A DNA stretch of 64,000 nt from Symbiodinium natans (lineage: Eukaryota > Sar > Dinophyceae > Suessiales > Symbiodiniaceae). Shown piece after piece: positions 36,677-47,235 of this stretch. The position numbers and the translations under genes are program-made. The stretch spans positions 310,001 to 374,000 of the forward strand of contig CAJNDS010002094.1 of the NCBI GenBank assembly GCA_905221605.1. Reading direction: 5' to 3'. Below the pieces are notes generated by a model. The model did not search any database. It had not been told where the DNA came from and saw nothing but the letters and a program-made list of their open reading frames with translations. Each line of letters begins with the position of its first letter. The first letter of the stretch is position 1.

Positions 36677-39600
36677 CTGCGCATCAGTGCATCTTGGTAC
36701 TTGACGCAGGGGACACAATATTGACACAATGAACAAACGGGTGGAACTGCTTCCTGGCAAGCCAGGCAAAGCCCGCTCTACGGCACGGGGGACACATGAC
36801 CCGGCGACATGGTATCTTTGGCCATGAGGTGCAAAAACCCCGAGGGCCTTCTAGCACCCGACAGGAACCGCAGCCCTTCGCCATTCCTTCCAAACACTTC
36901 GCCAAGCCGCAATATCGAGGGACTTCGCCGTTCCTTTCACTTTTGGCACGCCTTCGCAGAACTCCTTCACAAGGTCTCTTTTTTGAGCATGTCACCATCG
37001 TCAGCAGCCATTCTGCGAGTACTGGGGTACCGGTGCTCTGTGTCTTGGAAAGCCGTGCTGAGACTTTCCGGATGTTCTCACTAACGGATCCCTGCTAGCT
37101 AGCACCTTCAGAGTGTGTTTCCGGGCCAGGGGGTTCCGGAGTTGTATGCGAGGGCTCGCTCTTCAAGGAATATCAAATACCCCGTTTCTGCCAACGTCAG
37201 AAAGTACGGACAGATCTGCGTACAGACCCCACAGGGGCGTCCCCCACTGTTTTGCAACTTTGCGCTGACACTGCTGTCCTGCACTGTAAGCAAGCCATCG
37301 CCATCATCGAGCCTTCATTCTTGGAGAGCAGTTAGGAGGACTGGGACAATATCAGCTTCAGTAGACAAAGCCAATAAAAAAGCTAAGTACCATGATGGCC
37401 CAGGAGCATATGGAAAAGCATCTTTGCGTCGTGAACATCAAGCTCGAGCACGCTCAGGTATTGCACGATTTCCTCATCTACACTGTCTACACGCTTGGAG
37501 AAATCACTCCAACTTGAGATGTCCTAGACATGGCTGACGCACCACACTAATTGGACAAGGGTCTCGATGTTGGAAAAGCTTCTCCCACTCTGCCAGGGTT
37601 AAGGCCTTGTCGCCGTCCAGATCACCATCCTCGAAGATCATCTTCAGCTTTTCCTGACGCGAGCGCTTCTTCAAGCGACATGATGCTCATCATCCGTGCG
37701 CAATCAAGTTAGGGTTTGGATGTACCTTCTTGCAACGCGGACGCAAAGCTTATAAACAGATGACATTCCTGATCATTGTTCCGGCTTCCCCCAAGACCTA
37801 CCTTACAAGGACCCCTGGCCTTAACCGAATGCCGGGATGTTTGGGACTCTTCAGAGGGCGGGCGCATCTGCAAAAGCTCCACGACATAAGCGAGCGAAGA
37901 TCAAAGTCGGCCAACACGATTTGAAATTGTTCGGACTCTTAGTCTCATAAACAACTTAAGAACACACCCTCAACACCTCCTACACATCCAACCGGTTTAG
38001 CATGAGCTTCTCTGTATCTACTCAAGGATGGCTAATGTCAAACCCGATCCAAACCAACCGGCGCTAGAAGCCCAAAGTCCAAAACAGTCAGGTGCTAACT
38101 CCCACACCTCCAGCAAAGCCAAACCCCGCCTGGAGCTCTGTCGACCGCTCCTGCCGCTCGAGGACGGCCATGGCTGCATCATTGGACATAGCCTCGTGTC
38201 GGCCCCTTCTCACCCGCAGTAGAAGTCAGAAGTGCTTAACCCTACACCCTAAACCCCCCAAGCAAGCCCGACAGACCCTGAACCCAAAGCACAGCAAAAA
38301 CTCCAAGCCGACTCCAGTGGCTTGCATGGTCGACCGGACCAGGAGCCTCGACGACAGGTTCTTAGGGCCTTGGGGGACTTTGGGGGACTTTGGGGATCAG
38401 GGAGTTAGGAGTTAGGACCGTTAGGAGTTTGGGGATCAGAAAAGGCTTGCGGCCTAAAGCTCTCACGGCTGAGGCTTCGGGGTTCGGGTTTGGCGTTTAG
38501 GCGTCTGTTGACCCCGTTCCATGATCATGCTCCGATTGCGGCTTGATGGCAAGGAGAGTCCTGTTTGAGAATGTGGAAAGCTCGAATAACCCAGCAAACT
38601 GCTAACCGCAATTGAAATTGCGGCACAAGAAACTAAGAACCCGTGTGTCTAGATGCAGCAGCACGGTGATGAGACACACCTTTACCCCCATAGTTTCTCT
38701 ATTCGTGTCGAGCGGCGCCGTGATAAGACGAAGCGCCGCGAAGACGATGAAAACCACGTACAGCAAACAGGGTATTGCAAAGTAGATGCTTACCTGAAGA
38801 ATGTTCCACGGCTGGTGTAGGACTTAGGTCTGGAATTGCTTTTTGTTTTGATGTCTGCAACTTTCTTCAAACATGTGCAAACATGTGCAAACATGTGCAA
38901 ACATATGCAGAGATATGCGAAGACATGCAAGCATGTTTTGACAGTGAGTTGCATCATCCACCAAAGGGCGTACCGAGTTCGGCCACCCACCTGAGGGGCA
39001 AAGGCAGAAAACAAAGTCCAAAGAAGACAGCGCTACTGGCACCCACAAACAATAGTTGCCATCCCTTCGAGTTTGGTCAGGGCATCAGGCACTTCTGCAA
39101 AGAGCATGTTGGCCCCCTAACTGCCACACATCATCACAGAGAAGGGGGATCTTCTTGGCAACCCGAATCGCCCGAAGGTCTACAACTCGCAACCAATCCC
39201 CCCCCCAAGTGCTGTAGGACACGCAGATGTTCCGGCCCATGAACATGGGAGGGGGGAGGGGGGAACTTGTCTAAACGGCTTGGCTCATAGCAGTCATCAT
39301 TGCATGAGCCACAGAGAAATGGGCGTCCCACGCAGTTGTACCTGCCTAGCCTACGGCCCGCTGTTTACGTTTGCTACCTCGTGTGGTGCAGGAGTAAATA
39401 CCAAATCTTGCTGTAAACATGTTGCTTTCTGGCTTCGGCCACAAAAAAGCGCTCCTGGCCTGAAAATGTGATTTCAAACATAGTGAACATGGACCGGAAG
39501 AAGGTACCGTAATTGGCGAACACCCATTCTGCCGTTTCCAAAGACATCTCCTGCAAGAGCGGTATGCACGATTCCTGGGTCATTCTTGGGCCAGATAAAG

Positions 39601-42600
39601 GCCAATCATAATCTCAAAACACCCTCCGCACTCAGCGTGGGATTTATGACTTTGTACCATTCCTTCTGGGGTCTGCCAAGAAACATCCAAAATCTGCCCC
39701 AGTGACTGCCAAGATTCGCACAAGACTAGGGCGCCGATTGACATGCAGACCAACAGCATGATCATCGACCAGAACAGCGCCATCAAGCTCGCGAGAAAGG
39801 TGTCCACCATGCCTAGCATGGAGCATAAAGATGGCAAGTGGTCTCACGGAGGAATTAAAGCTTCGGTTTTTGGATAACAGTACTGTTTGGAGCAATCCGC
39901 AGTTTTCGTAACGAGCGTGGTTGGTCATTGCTGCAGCATTCTCGGGCTGTCAACCGCAGCAAAATGTTGAACCATAAGTCTTAGCGGTCACCCTTCCCGA
40001 ACTAGTCCGGGACGGCTCAGCGCTTATTCTTTCGTTTTTGAGTGGCGCGTCAACAAGGCAGGGGAAAGGGCGAACGAGGATGAGTCTGCACACAGCGCAG
40101 GCCATCAAAAAAGAGCAGCCGACTGCAGCAGAAACTGAAGCGCAGCAAGAAGGATACTATGAGTGCCAAAAGCATGCTGGACAGCGAATGTCTGACCGAG
40201 ATTGGAGAGAAGGCACAGCACTTCGCCCTCGTGGTGAGGCATGACCAAGGTTGGAGCGGTGATGACTTGTCCAGCCGCTGCCGGGCCAAGCAAAAACTCG
40301 GGGGGAAAGCCGAGCGCAGAGCGGGGGGTCCACAGGATCAGTGGAGGTTTAAAGTAGATGTATGCAAAACGGAACAGGAATGAATCGGAATGAAGGTTCA
40401 GCTTTGCATGGCATGTCCCTGAGTTCCTGAGTGCGAAGGTCCGAGTCGAACGTGACGCTGTTGCAACGAGTTCATTCACTGCTTGAGTGAAAAAGGGCGC
40501 ACAAAGCATGTACAACAGCTTCGGTCGCACCGTCTTCACGGATGGGAGCAGCATTGGACACTATCCACACCTAGTGTCCTTGAAGATCAGCCACCAGCTC
40601 AGCATAGCTCAGCCAAGCAAAAGGGGCCAGGGCAGACACTGCTTCGTGGCAGCAACAACAACTTCAGGGGGACAGAGAGTAGGAATTGTTAATGTGGCCT
40701 GCCAATTCTAAGACAAAAAATAAAAGGAGATGTCTTGAATCCAAATATCGAACCCTGCATAGCAAAGTGGCTAACGTCGATTGACTGCTCAAATATGTGA
40801 GAGGCCGGTGGGCGCGTAAACCTGCAAAAGGAAAACAGCCAAGCAAGCTGGGGGCAGAAACAGACGCACACCACACACGCACCAAGGCCAGGGAAAATGG
40901 CTGTAAGTAAGCGGTACGTGCCGAGCACATGACCAAGCTCCGCGAGACCTGGTGACGGGAGAAGACAAGGCACACACGGTTGGGCCAAGAAGAAAAAAGG
41001 GTTGAAACAACGACGTCAGGCTTAGCCGATGGCAGGGCAAAGCGAAGACCGGACATAAGGAGGCGATAACAGCAAGTACGTGGCTCAGTGCCGAACGAAA
41101 GGTCAGCGTTCAAAAGGCCTGCAGTTAAAAAACCTGGGCTCAAGGAGTCGACGATGTGCCAGGCCTGGCCACAGGCAGAAGCAGACTGCAACAGACAAAA
41201 GAAGCGGGCTAAATCTGGGGGGGGGGGGGGGGGGGGGGACGGAAACATACGTGAACAAATCTACGCTGCAAAACGGTCGCGCGCGGAGTCGGAAACGAAA
41301 GAAGGGATGCGGAAACTTCAGAAAAAGCAATTCGGAAACAAATCTCACGGATTCCGAAACTTGGGAGCGCGGATTCGGAAACCAGGATTCGGAAACCACA
41401 AGCGAGATTCAGGAAGCTGAAAGACCTGATTCGGAAACTATTCATGTGGATAGGAAACTAAAAACCACGTCTTCGCAAACTCTACTCACGCATGCGCAAA
41501 CCAGGATTCGGAACCAAAGCAACGGATTCGGAAACCGGACGCGCGGCTTCGGAAACTAAGAAGAAATGGATTCGGAAGCCAGGGTTCTGAAACTGGAATC
41601 ATGTTTTCGGAAATTCAAAGAAAGGATTTCGAAACAGAAGAAAAAGATTCGGAAACTCCAGCGTGGATTCAAAAACCAGGATTCGAAAACTGCCAGCGTC
41701 TCCGGAAGACAGGGTTCACTTCACCACCTCCTGAAGGAACCTGGGCGGCGTTATATTGGCCCTGTACTTAATCCCTCTTACGCTTTAAGGTCGAAACCCT
41801 CAAGGGTAAACCCTAAACCCAAAACCCCCAAAACCCCTGGATTGCAGCCCGTGTCCATTGAGGAAGGGCTGTCGGTTTCGGGACCTGCCATGTGAGGAAA
41901 GGGGGTAGCATGCCGGCGCGAGGCTTCGCTGGAGTGGGCAATGCAAGATGGTCCCTGAATCCGTGCAAAAATAGATTCTGAATCGACGCACGATGTTTCT
42001 AACTCGAGGGGAATAATTTCTGAATCCTGCCAAGTACTTTTCGAATCGGTGCCAAATGGTTTGTTTCGCAATCGGGCTGAAGTTGTTTAATCGGGTACAG
42101 TAATTTGTGAATCATGACCAAATAGTTTATGAATCGGGCGGTCCATTTTGTTGAATCGGGTTAACACAGTTTCTGAATCGCGCGGAGTAGCTTCTGAATC
42201 CTTGCAAATAGTTTCTGGAGCGTAGTTTCTGTTTGGCGTCAATTTTCTGAATCTGTCCAAGCAGTTTCTGAATCTCTGCAAGTCGTTTCTGCACTGTAGC
42301 TGTTGTAATCCGTCCAGGCAACCTTTTCAACCTTCCATGTAGTTCCTGAACCGCAGTTTCTGAAACGAGGATAGTTTCCGAATCCGCTTTGGTTCCTCCA
42401 AAACACTGCAACCTTGCCGGGCAACGCCTTCAAAATAAAGGGGGTTTCGAACAGACAGATCAGGCTCTACCCAAAGGTTTCTTTTACTTGGCGTGTTGTC
42501 GAACTGTGCTGGAGCCCCTGGTTGGCTGTTGAAGATAGACTGCACTTCGTTGTTTTGGTACATTCGCGATGATCTTCACGTCGTTGCATATGTTGGAACG

Positions 42601-45600
42601 GCAGCCCGATGCCGCGGGAATGGGACCGGGCTCAGACTTCTGCCTTGATGTCTATGTCTTCATCACGATGACGATGGTATTTGGTGCAACAGGAATTATC
42701 GTAGCGCCCTCTGTCATGCCAGCAAACGGACCCTGGGGACACCCTTGCGAGCGCAACCCTCACATGGCACCACGCCGAGCAGCAGCAGGAGGCTTGGGCT
42801 GGGCCCGGTTGTCGAAGGGGCGCGCGCACGTGTGTACAATTCAACGGCATTCGTTTCTGGAAAAATGAGTTCAGCACGACAATAGCAAATGTGTGAAACT
42901 GATCTGACAAGCCCGAAATGCACTTCGGAGGTGACAGGACACTAGTGCGGAAAAACATTTCAAATGCGCCACAAGAGCATTTCAAATTTTGAAAAGCTCA
43001 GGATAAAAGTCGCAGAAGCTGAGCGCAATGCAAAGACTAGAGAGGACCAGAGCGTCGGAACAGGGGTCGCTTTGAGAGACCCTTGTAAGAGGAACTTGCT
43101 CTTGCTCTTGAAGGCTCCTTGAATACTTCTGATCGTGCACAAGCTGTTGATTGTGAATCAAACACCCTCGCACCCCCCCCCGGCCCCCCTACGCATACCA
43201 CAGGCTCCCCGCACATCATTTCTGCCAGCCCGGGAGCCCGAACAACACGCCCGAGCAGCTACAACTGAGCCGAGGAGCTGCGCAGCTGGGCAAACAGCTG
43301 CATTACCTGATGTCTCACAAGCTTGTCTAAGGGCCCAAATCGCAATTTTGCCGACAAGAAGGAGAGAATCTCACATTACAGCGGAGTAGTTCCCGACGAG
43401 GACAGCGACAGCAACAGGGAATAAGGATGCCCTGTTCGAGCCTCAGCTTGGAGGGAATTATCCTCCTACAATCTTACTCTAGCTTGAGTGAAGTGTACCT
43501 CTAGAGGCCCTACATACAATGAGCAGGGAATGAAAGACACGAGGCCAAAACAAATCCGCCGAGGCCTTGGGGCGCCGGTGTCTGGGTAGAGTAAAGCTGG
43601 TACCCAACCTCTAGTCCCCTCTCCCCTGCCTCCACCGCCCCCAGCTACGAATGTGCGTGCACACACATACACACACGCGCGCATGACCACCACAACATCG
43701 GTTTCCAAATCTACGCTACTCCAGCCCACTTTCACTTGGTGGTTTCCCCCAACACATGGTCGGTCTTTTGGATCCTGCAGAATACGATGTATCGATGTGA
43801 TGCGGCAGCAGACATCAACTTAAGCTGGCGGTAAGGGAAGGACCTTGACATCGGAGGAACAACGATGAAAGTTGCAGCCGCGACACACGAACCAAACGCA
43901 AAGTCTTCACCTTAGTTCAGGAGTTGTCTACGTGAGCGGAATGCAGAAGGTAGATCAGGCCTGTAAACAGTGGTTTATGGGAATTACCCAGCTGAACATC
44001 CTTTCACCTTAATGTTGTGTTTGTGTTTACACAACTCAGATTTCTACCTGACTGGGGGTTGACAATCAAGATAGCCCCAGACAATGAGTTTTTTAAAAGA
44101 TACCAACCATGAAAAGCAATACTGTGACCTACCAAAAGAAGCCATCCTTGACCGCAACACCCGAAAAGTTGGTAGGAACATACATCCAACAACGAGTCAC
44201 ACGTATCAATGGTGCACGTTAAGGCTGGGGTCCAAGGTTGTCCCAGAAAACCCCATAAAGCTTGCGAAAACAAGCCCCAAAACCTGGACTTGGAGCATTT
44301 GCAGCATCCCTGAGTCCCTCACAACCTTGACGACTCGCAGGAGGCGGACCAGGAGGACGGTGAAGTTCGCTTCTGGCCACGGGGAGACGTGGGGCATGTA
44401 TAGGGTTCAGGCTTCACGTTGTCCACGGTTCAGGTTTTGGGTGTCCAAGATTGGAAGAGGGATTAGCTAAAACTCGAGGGCTACGCAGACGGAGATGAAT
44501 GCGAATACAAAACGTAAAGATTAACTCTCATGTATCCGAGAGTTCTCAACATAATTTCTAGCTGTGAATATGTGTACCTTTATCCACAGGAACCATGTGG
44601 GAATTTTCCAAAATAGGTACCCGCCCCTATTTTCAGACACCCCAAAGGTCCGACAATGCTGATGGCTTTCTGCTCCTACGAAAACAGCTGCGACAAAAGT
44701 AACAGCGACAAAGACCACGGCAACTGGATTGAAGGCTGAGCGTGACGTGCCGTAACCACCGGTATCCCGAGCTGTGGACAAATTCAGAGAAGGAAGCCGC
44801 CCCATTCGGACCAAGTGAGCCGCAAATGCAGCTCTGAGTCTCCAATTCTGCATTTGGTCGGGCGATGCCCCAGCAAGACGAGCGTCAATGGGTGATGCCG
44901 CCCTCTTTTCTGCCCTTGTAGTTCACATTCCCTGCGTTCTTGAAACTCTGTTGCACTCTTTTCTGAACGTACATGGGCCAAAGCTCCAAACAACTGTGGC
45001 TTTTGAAGCAGAGATCTGGCAGTTGGGCCTCAGGCCCGGTTCATTCACGACCGCTACCTGCCGTCTGCTAGCCGTGGCGGCAAGAACAGCGACAACAACA
45101 GCCTTGCCTGGCATTGAGCGGCTGTGGAGGGGACTGTAGGGGGGTCGGTACTTGCATTTGGGGGGGGGGGGGGGTTGGTTGGTTGGTGGTGGCAGCAACT
45201 CAGCAAATTTTGCGGAACACCACCGCTGCCGCTGCCGCCACCACCACCACCGCCACCACCACAAATGACAACCGGTGAAACCGAAATAATAGTGCAGCAA
45301 ACAACAGAATGCTAGGGCGATAACAAACACCAAAAGCCAGCAGCAGCAGACCCTGATCCCCAAAACTCCAAGTCCAAACCGCCTTCCGCATCGCCATTGA
45401 TCAGCACAGCAATGATCACATCAGCCAAGCCAAAGAGGACGATAAGCCCATCCAAATAATTGCCTTGGTCGAACGCAACAGGGCCATTCTCAGTTGCTCC
45501 AAAAATTAGGAAATTTCGGCCGTGGCCCTTGTCTTCAGAGCCTCGTGAGCGAGCGAGCGTGGGTGGGGGAGTGCGTCAGCTTGTGAGTAAGCGAGCGGGC

Positions 45601-46085
45601 GAGTGAGCGACGACGCCGCTACCAATGGCAAGCGCAGAGTGACGGCGGCCTGATTAGAAGAAGTGCTCTTCAGGGACAGACCTCTTTAATGTCGCTGCCT
45701 CATCTCATGAAGGGCTCCCGCCTTGTAGAATGTGTTCGGCCCCGGTGGGGGGGGGGGGGCTGTGAGAAAGTGAGAGCTGTCACCTTCCGCGCCTGTTACA
45801 TAACAAAGACCCTGAATCAGGAACTCCAAGCACAGCACTGTCGACTTTAGAGTTGCATCTGAAATATCTGAATTGTGGAGAGGCTCGACTCCTAGACTAC
45901 TAAACTACTGGTACTGGTGCTAATGCGAGGCAACCAAGATTTCCCAATAGAACATATGCAGCAGTGCCGCCCCACATGAAGCCATCTTCTGCTGTGTAAA
46001 ACCACTCCCTGCGCAGAACTGTGATTCGTAGAGCGCATTCGAGAATGTAGAAGATGAGGAAGGCATACTCAAGCGTCGCGAACAC
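36582..46085 (-). CDS. Voltage-gated cation channel with EF-hand tail (split gene, S1 end missing)
   Basis: At least eleven minus-strand exons encode, in order, S2, S3, S4, S5, pore helix and filter, S6, two EF-hand-like loops and a short cytosolic tail ending at a TGA at 36582-36584. S4 carries Arg/Arg/Lys/Arg at every third position, so it is a real voltage sensor. The filter region reads TMFEITFSG with a single acidic residue, as in single-domain eukaryotic Na+/Ca2+ channels that assemble as tetramers; this fits the EukCat/dinoflagellate group. It would sit in the plasma or flagellar membrane and pass Na+ or Ca2+, with Ca2+ feedback through the EF-hands. Exon phases agree at nearly all junctions I could test; donors are GT, GC and GA. 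Missing: S1 and the N-terminus (upstream of 46085), the S4-S5 linker (a phase gap between 44284 and 39812), and a piece after S6. It could also be the last domain of a longer channel. Confidence 0.85.
36905..36964 (-). CDS. Channel exon: helix after the second EF-hand
   Basis: It follows CTTGTGAAG and reads EFCEGVPKVKGTAKSLDIAA, which is the standard exiting helix (EF-EG-x4-KG-A-S-D) of EF-hand channels of this group. The 3' end is uncertain because CTTG occurs at both this end and the next exon start. Confidence 0.75.
37279..37312 (-). CDS. Channel micro-exon: second EF-hand loop
   Basis: Only 34 bp long. After AATGAAG it reads LDDGDGLLTVQ, joined to the previous exon so that the helix runs LFHMLDDGDGLLTVQ. 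The bases GCTC stand both at the donor before it and at its own start, so the exact junction is ambiguous. It ends in CAG followed by GACAGC, a GA-type donor. Confidence 0.7.
37408..37477 (-). CDS. Channel exon: EF-hand linker helix
   Basis: It follows the acceptor CAGTGTAG and reads EEIVQYLSVLELDVHDAKML, then FH. This helix-turn with LELDVHDA is typical between the two EF-hands of these channels. It ends CCATAT at a GC donor (GCTCCTGG). Confidence 0.8.
37557..37668 (-). CDS. Channel exon: first EF-hand
   Basis: It reads KRSRQEKLKMIFEDG then the loop DLDGDKALTLAE and WEKLF. Positions 1, 3, 5 and 12 of the loop are Asp, Asp, Asp and Glu, with Leu at 8, so Ca2+ binding is likely; position 6 is Lys instead of Gly. 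It ends at CCCTT before GTCCAA in phase 1. Confidence 0.8.
38340..38440 (+). repeat. GGGGACTTT and GTTAGGAG short repeats
   Basis: Three units of TTGGGGGACTT or TTGGGGATCA and then GAGTTAGGA units, lying inside the channel gene's last large introns. Confidence 0.6.
38719..38811 (-). CDS. Channel exon: S6
   Basis: The segment reads VSIYFAIPCLLYVVF then IVFAALRLIT, the S6 pattern of single-domain and CaV-like channels. The start is at 38811 (after ACACCAG) or 38793 (after TTCTTCAG); both are in phase 0. The end is a GC donor after ACG. A following exon with the usual post-S6 helix was not found before 37668. Confidence 0.75.
38868..38938 (+). repeat. ACATGTGCAAAC tandem repeat
   Basis: Four direct 11-base copies of ACATGTGCAAA are followed by two changed copies (ACATATGCAGAG, ATATGCGAAG). 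It lies in the intron just upstream of the S6 exon of the channel. Confidence 0.9.
39455..39550 (-). CDS. Channel exon: pore helix and selectivity filter
   Basis: It follows CTCTTGCAG and reads EMSLETAEWVFANYGTFF, then RSMFTMFEITFSG. The Glu in TMFEITFSG would line the filter. The end is either a GA donor at 39454 (phase 0, which fits S6) or a GC donor at 39459 (phase 1, which does not). Confidence 0.85.
39658..39812 (-). CDS. Channel exon: S5 and turret
   Basis: After the acceptor ATGCTAG it reads MVDTFLASLMALFWSM and IMLLVCMSIGALVLCESW, a typical S5 for this family, then an outer turret rich in Gln and Ser. It ends at ATG before GTACAA in phase 0, which matches the pore exon start 107 bp further on. 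Confidence 0.85.
41217..41238 (+). repeat. G22 homopolymer
   Basis: Twenty-two consecutive G residues in the S4-S5 intron of the channel gene, 40 bp before the GGATTCGGAAACC array. Confidence 0.95.
41280..41705 (+). repeat. Array A: interspersed GATTCGGAAAC repeats
   Basis: About 22-25 copies of a core GATTCGGAAAC or close variant, separated by unlike spacers of mostly 5-20 bases. Clean copies are at 41364, 41382, 41429, 41526 and 41660. The cores are far better kept than the spacers. The array lies within the large intron of the channel gene. Confidence 0.85.
41790..41835 (+). repeat. Short CCCTAAA-like block
   Basis: Units CCCTCAAGGGTAAACCCTAAACCC and AAAACCCCC lie between the two opposed arrays. 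Confidence 0.7.
41945..42400 (-). repeat. Array B: the same core in opposite orientation
   Basis: About 22 copies of GTTTCTGAATC or variants, which is the reverse complement of the array A core with one usual change. Spacers differ and are about 8-20 bases. A and B flank 240 bp that carries a short CCCTAAA-like block. Together they form one large imperfect inverted repeat. Confidence 0.85.
43647..43688 (+). repeat. Alternating CA/CG tract
   Basis: About 40 bp of GTGCGTGCACACACATACACACACGCGCGC-type alternating purine-pyrimidine, which could adopt Z-form. In the channel intron. Confidence 0.85.
44284..44372 (-). CDS. Channel exon: S4 voltage sensor
   Basis: It starts after CGTGGCCAG and joins S3 in phase. 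The helix NFTVLLVRLLRVVKVVRD has basic residues at four positions spaced by three, the hallmark of S4. It ends CTCCAAGTCCAG before GTTTTG. The next exon found (S5) needs a different phase, so a small linker exon is missing between them, across a 4.5 kb gap. Confidence 0.85.
45160..45265. repeat. G run, GGTT repeats and facing CCACCA repeats
   Basis: An uninterrupted G run at 45160-45174 is followed by (GGTT)3 and GGTGGTGGC; 40 bp later comes GCTGCCGCTGCCGCCACCACC. The two halves could pair as an imperfect stem. It lies in the intron between the S3 and S4 exons. Confidence 0.75.
45380..45532 (-). CDS. Channel exon: S2-S3 loop and S3
   Basis: It starts after CTCTGAAG in the phase left by the S2 exon. 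It reads KGHGRNFLIFG, then the S3 helix GNYLDGLIVLFGLADVII with its Asp residues. The end is a GT donor (GAAGGCG then GTTTGG); a GC donor 3 bases earlier would keep the same phase. Confidence 0.8.
45971..46085 (-). CDS. Channel exon: S2
   Basis: After the acceptor GCGTTTCAG the frame reads VFATLEYAFLIFYILECALR, an S2 helix with the conserved acidic residue (YILE), then the basic turn TVLRREWF. It ends at a GC donor (ATGTGGG then GCGGCA) in phase 1, matching the next exon. Confidence 0.8.
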
Positions 46086-46949
46086 CTGAAACGCAGCTGC
46101 ATTGCCCGGTAATAGCCGTGCTCCTACTCACACACGGAGAAGAAATACCAAGAACTGCCCAAGGCAAGTGATCCTACAAAATCCTACGACATCAGCTGTC
46201 ATGGCACCGCAGGCCGATCTGTGTTGGGGGCAGGGGCGCCCTGCAAGACGGCCTCCAACCACCTCTCGGGAGCTTAGCTTTCCCATTTCTGAAGCTCAGG
46301 AAACCACAAGAAAACGACAACCTGGCTTGCAATCAGCACGGTCCGGAAGCATGCAACTATGCTCTGCCATGCTACTACGCTCCCTTGACAGCATACCCTT
46401 CAACGAGTTAGCACCGCACATTCGGGTTTGCCTATCTTCTGCAATCAAGGGCTCCCCGGGTACAATTCACAACTACATACCTGCATCATCACAGACTCTT
46501 CTATACTTATTGGCCCAAATTCTCATAGCTCTAACCCTGTACAATAACACGCCAACCACCATGAACCATGAAGACTTCACTTCTTCCAAAAGACCGAACC
46601 CCTAAGCCGCCCCAACTTTTCACCGCCTCGCAGCGGCATGGCCTCGGGTCTCCTGTTCCAGGACAAGCACCTGGGGGGCCATGGGACTATAAAGACGACA
46701 AACGACCATGCAATGTTAAAGCATTAATTAGGCGGGGTTCGAATCTCCGCCGAGGCCTCAGGCCGGCAATAGCTCTGATAGTGCCATGAAAATACACCAG
46801 CAGCACTAGACGGCGCATGTCCCTAAAGCGTTTGGAGCCGTAAAACCAAAACAAATCCCAATGATATAGCCGCAAAGGAACAAAAGAGAGATGGCGAGGG
46901 AGCACAAGAAAGAGAAAAAAGGCAAATGGACGAAAATGCGCAGCGCATT

Positions 46950-47235
46950 CTTGCGTGCATGCGTGAAGAGCCCAAAGGTGTGTTCAAACGCACGCGACCC
47001 CAGCTAATTTGCGAGGCTTTCGCTTCCGCTAATGGAAACGCTTCGAGCCCCGGTATGAACTGCGAGGTTTTCGCGCACGCCTCAAAGCGAAAAAACTTGG
47101 ACCCAAGGTAGCTTGCGAAGTTTTCGCATGTCCCACGCTCACAAGCAATTTGGATCTCTGTTAATTTGCAAGCTTTTCGCACTTTCAAAGAGCTCAAAAC
47201 ACTGAGACCCCGCATGGTTCGCAAGGCGGGCACAC
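46950..47235. repeat. ~75-bp diverged tandem repeat with GCGAGGTTTTCGC core
   Basis: Four copies of a core like TTTGCGAGGCTTTCGC (46985-47035, 47057-47075, 47107-47130, 47163-47182) lie 55-75 bp apart. On the minus strand this gives a periodic peptide (RKACKLTEI, CENFASYLG, AKTSQFIPG, AKASQIS). No gene is called. Confidence 0.6.

Noticed and set aside
40664-41248. 194-codon minus-strand frame
   Set aside because: It starts in the G22 run (poly-Pro) and lies in the channel intron; no known domain and no splice support.
41280-41705. CRISPR-like array
   Set aside because: Repeats are about 11 bases and variable, spacers are short and irregular, no cas genes, and the DNA is eukaryotic.
46481-46600. 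Minus-strand segment WFMVVGVLLYRVRAM before a GTATGT donor as the channel S1 exon
   Set aside because: It ends in phase 1 while the S2 exon needs phase 0, and it lacks S1 features; it could belong to something else or be chance.
46731-46771. tRNA-like T-arm (GGCGGGGTTCGAATCTCCGCC)
   Set aside because: A good five-pair T stem and TTCGAAT loop are present, but the 3' acceptor strand CCGAGGC has no partner at the right distance upstream and no clean anticodon arm can be drawn.
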